Assembly: GCA_036745875.1 (NCBI GenBank)
Contig: DAIOFH010000027.1
Coordinates: 1 to 37,910 of the forward strand
Direction of reading: 5' to 3'
DNA length: 37,910 nt
Origin: DAIOFH01 sp036745875
GTDB taxonomy: Bacteria > Planctomycetota > SZUA-567
A program made the position numbers and the translations under genes. How positions within the stretch are numbered: position 1 is the stretch's first letter; every line of letters starts with the position of its first letter. Below are positions 31,996-37,910 of this stretch, in pieces. The notes below the pieces were generated by a model that saw only the letters and a program-made list of their open reading frames with translations, was not told where the DNA came from and ran no database searches.

Positions 31996-33797
31996 ACGTA
32001 TCCTCCGGGGAAAGCCTTCTCACGGCCTGCCGGAATGCGGGGATTGTTCTCTCCACGCCCTGCGCGGGAAAGGGTTTTTGCGGGAAATGCCGGGTCCGGG
32101 TTATATCCGGCGACATTCCGGCGGACAAGGCGCAAAAAGCGTGCCTTCCCGAAAAGCTGCTCCAGGCGGGCTGGCGGGCATCATGCATCGCCAGGGCAGC
32201 CGGTGACATCGTCGTCGCCGATCCGGCGGATGAAATGAGCGGCGAGGTGATTCTTTCGGATTTCTCTACTCACGACCCCTGCGATTACAATACGTTTTGG
32301 GAAAAGGAAAGAGTACTGGAGCAGCCGTCGACAGACGACCAGCGCGACGACCTCGGACGCCTTTTCACGGGTCTCCCCACCCTGCCGCCGCCGGGCGGGC
32401 AACCGGGCCTTAATGCGCTGCTGCGCCGCCTGCCGGAGGTGTTGAGGGCGGCGAAATTCCGCTGCCGTGTGCTTGGAATGGATGATTTTGTCCTGGATGT
32501 CGTCGCGCTGGACGAGGAAAGGCGGGAAGTGCCGGGTCTTGCCATCGACATCGGCACAACCACCATCGCGGTGGCGTTGTGCGATGCCCGTGACGGCAGC
32601 GTCCTTTCGGTGGCGAGCTCTGCCAATCCCCAGGCACAGTGGGGGGACGACGTCATCAGCCGCATCGAATGCGCGTCCAGGGGCTATGACGCGCTTTTCG
32701 AAATGCGCCGCAGCGTCGTCCAGGCGCTGGAAGATTTGTCGGCGGAGGCTTGCGGAAAAGCGGGGCTGGCGCGGGAGCCGCTCCTGGCGGCGGTCGCCGC
32801 CAATACCACGATGAACCACATTCTCCTCGGCGTGCCGCCGACATACCTTGCCCAAAGCCCGTTTATTCCGGTTTTTCGGGAACAAATGATCGTTTCGGCC
32901 ACGGAACTCGGATGGCGGGGCCGCACCCCCCCTCTCTTTTACATTGCCCCCAACATTTCAGCCTATGTGGGCGGCGACATCACGGCCGGGATTATCGCGC
33001 ACGGCCTCGACAACGACGACGGGATAAGCCTGCTTGTCGATATCGGCACCAATGGTGAGATCGCGCTGTCGAAAGACGGCGTCATCCATGCCTGTTCGAC
33101 GGCCGCCGGCCCGGCTTTCGAAGGCGCGAGGATAGAACAGGGCATGCGGGCGACATCCGGGGCAGTCAGCAGGGTCGGCATGGCCCCGGACGGCGATCTG
33201 GAGATCGGGGTGATTGATTCCTGCCCCGCGATAGGGATCTGCGGCACCGGGTTATTGGACGCTGTCGCGGTATTGCGCGGCGCCGGGATAATTGACGAAA
33301 CAGGACGGATTCTGGACGAAGACGAACTGGAAGATTTGCAGTTGCCCGCCACGCTCCTCGAAAGGGTTTATGAAAACGAAAATGGGCCGGCGATCCGCCT
33401 TTCCCCAAAAGACAGCGGCTCCCAGGTAAGCCTTACGCAAAAGGATGTGCGCGAGTTCCAGCTGGCGAAAAGCGCCATTGCCTCGGGAATCCATGTTTTA
33501 AGCAAAATAGTCGGGATTGAAACAAGGGAAATCGGCCGGGTGCTGCTGGCGGGCGGCTTCGGCAATTATCTTGATCCGCGTTCGGCGGTCATGACCGGGC
33601 TCCTCCCGGCGGGAATAGGATGCGGATCGGTACGGCCGGTGGGAAATGCCGCGCTGGCGGGGGCGAGGCTGTGCCTGCTTTCGCCCGGCGAGCGGGCGCG
33701 CGCGGAGACGCTTGCCAAAAGCGTGAGGCACATCGAGCTTTCCGGCAGGGAGGATTTCCAGCAGGCGTTTGCCGAGGAAATGCTGTTCCCCGATTAA
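31956..33797 (+). CDS. Corrinoid reductive activator, [2Fe-2S] plus ASKHA domain (RamA/RACE type)
   Basis: 613 residues from ATG 31956. A TTG at 31935 is an alternative, and neither has a clear RBS. The N-terminal plant-type [2Fe-2S] ferredoxin domain has Cys36, Cys42, Cys45 (TPCAGKGFCGKC) and Cys77. A linker follows (about 90-190). Then comes the ASKHA ATPase-like domain of DUF4445 activators: GLAIDIGTTTIAVALCD, LLVDIGTNGEIALSKDG, STAAGPAFEGARIEQGM, IGICGTGLLDAVAV and RVLLAGGFGNYLDPRSA. It uses ATP to drive electrons to cob(II)alamin and rescue inactivated corrinoid protein. It is divergent from the methyltransferase operon and plainly its service enzyme. Confidence 0.95.
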   Translation: MPTITFQPSGRSIDVSSGESLLTACRNAGIVLSTPCAGKGFCGKCRVRVISGDIPADKAQKACLPEKLLQAGWRASCIARAAGDIVVADPADEMSGEVILSDFSTHDPCDYNTFWEKERVLEQPSTDDQRDDLGRLFTGLPTLPPPGGQPGLNALLRRLPEVLRAAKFRCRVLGMDDFVLDVVALDEERREVPGLAIDIGTTTIAVALCDARDGSVLSVASSANPQAQWGDDVISRIECASRGYDALFEMRRSVVQALEDLSAEACGKAGLAREPLLAAVAANTTMNHILLGVPPTYLAQSPFIPVFREQMIVSATELGWRGRTPPLFYIAPNISAYVGGDITAGIIAHGLDNDDGISLLVDIGTNGEIALSKDGVIHACSTAAGPAFEGARIEQGMRATSGAVSRVGMAPDGDLEIGVIDSCPAIGICGTGLLDAVAVLRGAGIIDETGRILDEDELEDLQLPATLLERVYENENGPAIRLSPKDSGSQVSLTQKDVREFQLAKSAIASGIHVLSKIVGIETREIGRVLLAGGFGNYLDPRSAVMTGLLPAGIGCGSVRPVGNAALAGARLCLLSPGERARAETLAKSVRHIELSGREDFQQAFAEEMLFPD

Positions 33798-34471
33798 AAG
33801 GTCGACAGCAGGTTTTCCGACTCGTACGCCGCCCGGCGGTTGGGACAGCCCTCCCTCGGGCAGAGTTTGCAGCTGACATAGCCGTGCTCGTTGGGGAAGA
33901 CGATGCCGGAGATGGACTTGTTCGGGATCATGAGCATCGTCTCGGTGAGGGTTATGCCGCACTTTCCCGGCCCCTCGCCAAGGATCGTGAACAAAGGCAC
34001 CTGTTGCTCGACCGGCCATTCGCTCAATGAACCGGGCGCGATCGACGCGGTTTTCCCGTCGTATACTTCCCCGGCGATAAAATCGCTCATTGCCTTTTCC
34101 GCAATGCCCAGGATATTTTCAAGAACTATCTCGCCCCAGATTTTCTCAATGGGGTCGGGAATGGACATGACATACTGATACGCTTCCATGCCGCAGGTGG
34201 CGATAAACGGCCATACCGTCTCCAGATCCTTTACATTGTCGTAAAGAATGCTCCCGCTGAATTCCACGCCGTCGATTCTTATTGCCGGATACACGGAACT
34301 GTCGCCGACCGTGGCTGAAGCGACATAGGCTTTCGGTTTGGCAAGGACGGCGACACAGTCCACAATGTCTGTAAAATCGTCCGCCTCGTCGGAGTCGGGG
34401 TCGAGCCTGACCGCCTTGAGGAGCGCCGCCTTATTCGGGACATAGTCCAGTTTGTCGATAAAATGCTTCAT
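33794..34471 (-). CDS. MetH-activation-domain-like protein of corrinoid module
   Basis: 225 residues resembling the vitamin B12-dependent methionine synthase activation domain family that accompanies corrinoid methyltransferases in acetogens and related anaerobes. Features: VYPAIRIDGVEFSGSILYDN, VWPFIATCGMEAYQ, GPGKCGITLTETMLMIPNKS, and a C-terminal Cys cluster YVSCKLCPREGCPNRR (C-x2-C-x4-C), which may bind metal or a cluster. The probable role is binding SAM or the corrinoid protein during reactivation or methyl transfer to folate. The gene converges on the activator gene and shares its last four bases with it. No promoter stands out in the 216 bases upstream. Confidence 0.75.
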   Translation of the reverse strand: MKHFIDKLDYVPNKAALLKAVRLDPDSDEADDFTDIVDCVAVLAKPKAYVASATVGDSSVYPAIRIDGVEFSGSILYDNVKDLETVWPFIATCGMEAYQYVMSIPDPIEKIWGEIVLENILGIAEKAMSDFIAGEVYDGKTASIAPGSLSEWPVEQQVPLFTILGEGPGKCGITLTETMLMIPNKSISGIVFPNEHGYVSCKLCPREGCPNRRAAYESENLLSTF

Positions 34472-34687
34472 GGGGATTCTCCCGCTCTTTTTTGGAAATG
34501 GGCCGCCAATAGAAAGATATATAACAGATTTTCAAAAAATCAATTCTTAAATAAAATACCTCTTCCCCACCATGGGAAAACGAGTTTCCAATTGCCGCAT
34601 TTTCCCTTATCATGCATCTTCGCGATTCTTTCAGTCGAATCGCGACTGTCGTTTGTATAGAGTATGGTATGATAAAGGAAGCGCCCA

Positions 34688-36205
34688 ATGCCCAAAGGAT
34701 ATATCGAACGCACCCTGCTGTCGCGCGTCTATGATGTCGCGGTCGAAACGCCGCTCGAACGCGCGGTCGCGCTGTCGCAGCGCTATGGCAACACCATCCT
34801 CCTGAAAAGGGAGGACATGCAACCGGTCTTCTCTTTCAAGATTCGCGGCGCCTATGCCAAAATGGCCAAGTTGACCAGCGACCAGCTGGCCTGCGGTGTC
34901 ATCGCCGCCTCGGCCGGCAACCACGCACAGGGCGTCGCCCTCTCGGCCAAGCGCCTTGGCTGCAACGCCATAATCGTCATGCCCGCCACCACCCCGCAGA
35001 TAAAGGTGGATGCGGTGAAACGGCTTGGCGCTTCCGTGCGGCTGCACGGCGATTCCTATTCCGACGCCTACGAATACGCGCTGAAAATCATCGAAAAATC
35101 CGGGGCGATCTTCATCCACCCCTACGACGACCCGGACGTCATCGCCGGACAGGGCACCATCGGCATGGAGATAATCAGGCAGCATTCGCAGCCGTTGGAG
35201 GCGGTGTTCATCCCCATCGGCGGCGGCGGGCTCGCCGCGGGCGTTGCCGCCTTCATCAAGGGGGTGCGGCCGGACGTCAAAATCATCGGCGTCGAACCCG
35301 TCGACTCCTCCGCCATGGACCAGTCCATCCGCAAGGGACGCCGGGTCGAACTCTCGGACGTCGGCCTGTTCGCCGACGGCGTCGCCGTGCGCAAGGTCGG
35401 CGGCCATACCTTCCGCATCTGCCGCAGCCTCCTGGACGGCATCGTCCTCGTCGACACCGACGCCATCTGCGCGGCCATCAAGGACGTATTCGAAGACACC
35501 CGCACCGTCATGGAACCGGCCGGGGCGCTCGCCGTCGCCGGAGCCAAGTCCTGGCTCAGGGACAACGGGGTGGAAGGGAAGACGATCGCCGCCATCCTCA
35601 GCGGTGCGAACATGAACTTCGACCGCCTGCGCCACGTCGCCGAACGCGCCGACCTTGGCGAGTGCCGCGAAGCGATCCTCGCGGCCACGATCCCGGAAAA
35701 GCCGGGCAGCTTCCGCGAATTGTGCTCCGTCCTTGGGAAACGTTCGGTGACCGAATTCAACTACCGTTACGGCGACAGCAAAAGCGCCCACGTCTTCATG
35801 GGCGTGCGGATCGCGGAGCGCGGCGAGGTCGACACCATCCTGGCGGACCTGGATGCGGCTGGGTTCTCCCCCATCGACCTCACCGACAACGAAACGGCCA
35901 AAATCCACCTGCGCTACCTCGTCGGCGGCAAAGCCACCAATGTGGAGGACGAACGCCTGTTCCGCTTCGAGTTCCCCGAAAGGCCGGGCGCCTTGCCGCA
36001 CTTCCTCGGCGCCCTCAAATCAAGCTGGAACATCAGCCTTTTTCACTACCGCAACCACGGCGCGGATTACGGCAGGGTCCTCGTCGGCATCCAGGTACCG
36101 CAAAGGGACAACGCCCGCTTCGCCGAATTCCTCAAGCACCTGAACTACGCCTGGACGGAAGAGACGGGCAATGCCGCCTGCCAGCTGTTCCTCGGGGGGA
36201 AGTAG
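34688..36205 (+). CDS. ilvA: Threonine dehydratase, biosynthetic type
   Basis: 505 residues. PLP-dependent enzyme converting threonine to 2-oxobutanoate and ammonia, the first step of isoleucine synthesis. The catalytic domain has the Schiff-base Lys in FSFKIRGAYAKM (near 51), ASAGNHAQGVALSA and the phosphate loop PIGGGGLAAGVAA. The C-terminal half carries two ACT-like regulatory repeats (REAILAATIPEKPGSFREL, near 335, and RLFRFEFPERPGALPHFLGA, near 425), as in isoleucine-inhibited IlvA rather than catabolic TdcB. AAAGGAAG precedes the ATG. A CAGTCG/CGACTG dyad and a TATGAT box lie just upstream (34633-34675). Confidence 0.95.
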   Translation: MPKGYIERTLLSRVYDVAVETPLERAVALSQRYGNTILLKREDMQPVFSFKIRGAYAKMAKLTSDQLACGVIAASAGNHAQGVALSAKRLGCNAIIVMPATTPQIKVDAVKRLGASVRLHGDSYSDAYEYALKIIEKSGAIFIHPYDDPDVIAGQGTIGMEIIRQHSQPLEAVFIPIGGGGLAAGVAAFIKGVRPDVKIIGVEPVDSSAMDQSIRKGRRVELSDVGLFADGVAVRKVGGHTFRICRSLLDGIVLVDTDAICAAIKDVFEDTRTVMEPAGALAVAGAKSWLRDNGVEGKTIAAILSGANMNFDRLRHVAERADLGECREAILAATIPEKPGSFRELCSVLGKRSVTEFNYRYGDSKSAHVFMGVRIAERGEVDTILADLDAAGFSPIDLTDNETAKIHLRYLVGGKATNVEDERLFRFEFPERPGALPHFLGALKSSWNISLFHYRNHGADYGRVLVGIQVPQRDNARFAEFLKHLNYAWTEETGNAACQLFLGGK

Positions 36206-36238
36206 CAGTAGATCCTTTATCGACGAAAGGGCATCACC

Positions 36239-37126
36239 ATGAAGATCGGATTCATCGGGCTTGGCATCATGGGCAAACCCATGGTCCACAACCTCATCAA
36301 AGCCGGGCATGAGCTCACCGTATACGGGCACGGCAGGGAGAACATCGATATCTGCGTCGGTTACGGGGCCAGGGCCGCGGCATCGGCCGCCGAAGCGGCT
36401 GACGGCAATGAAGTGGTGATCACCATGGTCACCAACTCCCCGAACGTCAAGGACGCGGTCATGGGCAAGGGCGGCGTCCTTGAAACGGCCAAGGCGGGGA
36501 CCATCCTCATAGACATGTCGTCGATAGCGCCCCTCGCCACGCAGGAAATAGAAAAAGCCTGCGCGGCCAAGGGCGTGAAAATGCTCGACGCCCCCGTCTC
36601 CGGCGGCGAGCCGGGAGCGGTGAAGGGCATCCTGGCAATCATGGTCGGGGGCGAAAAGGCGGTGTTCGACAAGGTCAGGGACGGCGTTCTTTTGAAAATG
36701 GGATCGAGCGCCACCTACTGCGGTTCCATCGGCGCGGGCAACACCACCAAGCTCGTCAACCAGATCATCGTCGCCGCCAACACCGCCGCCCTCGCCGAAG
36801 CGCTCATGCTGGCGAAAAAGTCCGGGGTCGACCCGCAAACGGTGTTCGAAGCGGTCAGGGGCGGCCTCGCCGGTTCGACCGTCATGGAGCACAAAGCGCC
36901 CATGATGATCAACGACGATTTCAAGCCCGGCTTCAAGGTCGACCTCCACATCAAGGACCTTGCCAACGTCCTCGACTCCGGGCACAACGTGGGAGCCCCC
37001 CTTCCCCTGACCGCCCAGGTCATGGAGATGATGCAGACGCTCCACGCCGACGGCCACGGCCAGGAGGACAACAGCGCGCTGGCCAGGTATTACGCCAAAC
37101 TGTCGGGCGCGAAGATCGGGAAGTAA
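36239..37126 (+). CDS. garR: Tartronate semialdehyde reductase / 3-hydroxyisobutyrate dehydrogenase family
   Basis: 295 residues of the beta-hydroxyacid dehydrogenase family. Rossmann loop KIGFIGLGIMGKPMVHNLIK, substrate-binding DAPVSGGEPGAVKGILAIMV, catalytic Lys in GAGNTTKLVNQIIVAAN (near 170), and KDLANVLDSG. Closest by motif to 2-hydroxy-3-oxopropionate reductase (GarR/GlxR), which reduces tartronate semialdehyde to glycerate with NAD(P)H. A 3-hydroxyisobutyrate or succinic semialdehyde activity cannot be excluded. It follows ilvA by 33 bases and precedes a HAD phosphatase gene by 29, so the three are likely one operon. Symbol is by family. Confidence 0.82.
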   Translation: MKIGFIGLGIMGKPMVHNLIKAGHELTVYGHGRENIDICVGYGARAAASAAEAADGNEVVITMVTNSPNVKDAVMGKGGVLETAKAGTILIDMSSIAPLATQEIEKACAAKGVKMLDAPVSGGEPGAVKGILAIMVGGEKAVFDKVRDGVLLKMGSSATYCGSIGAGNTTKLVNQIIVAANTAALAEALMLAKKSGVDPQTVFEAVRGGLAGSTVMEHKAPMMINDDFKPGFKVDLHIKDLANVLDSGHNVGAPLPLTAQVMEMMQTLHADGHGQEDNSALARYYAKLSGAKIGK

Positions 37127-37155
37127 AAACCCAGAGGACCTTCCGGAGCGGGCCA

Positions 37156-37815
37156 ATGACCAAGGCGATCATCTTCGATCTTGACGGGACCCTCGGCGAT
37201 ACGCTGCCGTTGTGCATCGAAGCGTTCAGGAAATCGATCAGCCCGCTTGCCGGGAAGGAACTCACGTATGCCGAGATAATCGCCACCTTCGGCCCATCCG
37301 AGGAAGGAACGGTCCGGCGGCTGATCCCCGACCACTACGACGAGGGCCTCCACTCCTACTGGAAGTGGTATGCCGATTTGCATTCGCGCTGTCCCGACCC
37401 GTTTCCCGGCGCTGTCGAACTGCTGGAGGACCTCGCCGCACGGGGTTTCATCCTGGCCCTGGTGACGGGGAAGGCGGAGCGAAGCGCTGAAATCTCCCTC
37501 GCGCATTTCAAGATGGGGCGCTTCTTCCAGGCGCGGGAATACGGTTCCCCCGAGGGTCCCAGTAAAGATGCGGGAATACGCCGCATCCTGGAGAAATTCG
37601 GCCTGGAGCCGGAAGATGCCGTTTATATCGGCGACGCCCCCAGCGACGTATTTTATGCGCGGAAAGTCGGCGTGCCGGTGATTTCCGCCGCCTGGGCGGA
37701 AACATCCGATCTTGAAGAACTGAAAGCGATGGAGCCTGACCATGTCTTTTCAACCATCGATGAATTGCGAACCCACCTGCTTACTATTCCGAAGAGCGAG
37801 ATCAACCCGCCATGA
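37156..37815 (+). CDS. HAD-superfamily phosphatase, phosphoglycolate-phosphatase-like
   Basis: 219 residues. HAD motif I IIFDLDGTLGDTLPL (nucleophile Asp8 and Asp10), motif II LALVTGKA, and motif IV VYIGDAPSDVFYARKVGV. A helical cap (about 17-85) follows motif I, as in subfamily IA enzymes such as Gph. It hydrolyses a small phosphorylated metabolite in the cytoplasm. The glycerate/glycolate-type neighbour makes 2-phosphoglycolate plausible, but HAD specificity cannot be read from sequence. CCGGAG precedes the ATG. Confidence 0.9.
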   Translation: MTKAIIFDLDGTLGDTLPLCIEAFRKSISPLAGKELTYAEIIATFGPSEEGTVRRLIPDHYDEGLHSYWKWYADLHSRCPDPFPGAVELLEDLAARGFILALVTGKAERSAEISLAHFKMGRFFQAREYGSPEGPSKDAGIRRILEKFGLEPEDAVYIGDAPSDVFYARKVGVPVISAAWAETSDLEELKAMEPDHVFSTIDELRTHLLTIPKSEINPP

Positions 37816-37889
37816 AGGCGCACAAAGGAGATAGTATACTGTTCCGGGAGATTTCTTTGTTCGACCCTCAAAGCATCTCGAGAAAACCG

Positions 37890-37910
37890 GCAACCGCATC
37901 GAGCGGTTGC
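37890..37910 (+). terminator. Hairpin at window edge, probable terminator
   Basis: GCAACCGC and GCGGTTGC form a perfect 8-bp stem with a 5-base loop, 74 bases after the phosphatase stop. The window ends at the stem, so a T-run cannot be checked. Confidence 0.5.

Noticed and set aside
34631..36001. 456-codon minus-strand ORF opposite ilvA
   Set aside because: Antisense shadow of a textbook PLP enzyme, with no RBS or recognisable domain.
1..37910. CRISPR arrays, tRNA, rRNA or complete insertion sequences
   Set aside because: No regularly spaced repeats, cloverleaf-like sequence, rRNA core motif or transposase gene was visible on either strand.

Overview
The window looks like a chromosomal stretch of an anaerobic diderm (Gram-negative-type) bacterium. 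It encodes an autotransporter with a signal peptide and an outer-membrane barrel, an oxygen-sensitive glycyl radical enzyme (GRE), a corrinoid methyl-transfer module and sigma-54 control. Most genes are GC-rich. The species cannot be fixed from sequence alone. No rRNA, tRNA or CRISPR array is visible.

Layout. (1) 1-2200 is gene debris: a sugar isomerase lacking its N-terminus, an internal piece of a LacI-type regulator, an ftsH tail, and an orphan perfect palindrome resembling a LacI-family operator. (2) 2205-5147 carries a GT8 glycosyltransferase, a divergent HxlR regulator/cupin pair with an operator-like dyad, a long imperfect inverted repeat of about 250 bp, and a small membrane protein. 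(3) 5490-14530 is a coherent GRE locus: a PAS-type sigma-54 activator, TGCA-N8-TGCA dyads, a -24/-12 promoter, the GRE, its radical-SAM activase, a BCCT transporter, a TIM-barrel isomerase-like enzyme and a small two-helix membrane protein. (4) 14698-26238 is a sugar or cyclitol locus: two Gfo/Idh/MocA dehydrogenases, a TIM-barrel isomerase, an IolH-like protein, a ROK regulator, a ribose/inositol-type ABC importer and a zinc alcohol dehydrogenase. (5) 26251-28536 has a relic and an intact copy of an autotransporter with a DUF3089-like hydrolase passenger. (6) 28774-34471 is a corrinoid module: UroD-type methyltransferase, corrinoid protein, PocR/AraC-like regulator, [2Fe-2S]/ASKHA reductive activator and a MetH-activation-domain-like protein. 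(7) 34688-37815 holds threonine dehydratase, a tartronate-semialdehyde-reductase-like dehydrogenase and a HAD phosphatase.

How they fit. In the GRE locus, a sensor-activator probably binds far upstream dyads and switches on a sigma-54 promoter for an anaerobic radical pathway. A BCCT carrier imports a substrate that is likely zwitterionic or a quaternary amine. The catalytic residues place the GRE in the dehydratase/lyase (CutC, glycerol dehydratase) half of the superfamily, but the substrate is not evident. This is the best candidate for a system not yet described. In the cyclitol locus, the ABC importer feeds NAD(P)-dependent dehydrogenases and TIM-barrel isomerases under ROK control, with no core iolBCDE genes in view. 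In the corrinoid module, a methyl group would move from an unknown donor through the corrinoid protein, with the RamA-like activator repairing oxidised cobalt.

Mobile DNA is prominent. A 120-bp MITE-like element with a 9-bp target duplication interrupts one copy of a repeat whose uninterrupted copy is also in the window. That host repeat begins exactly at gene stop codons in both copies.
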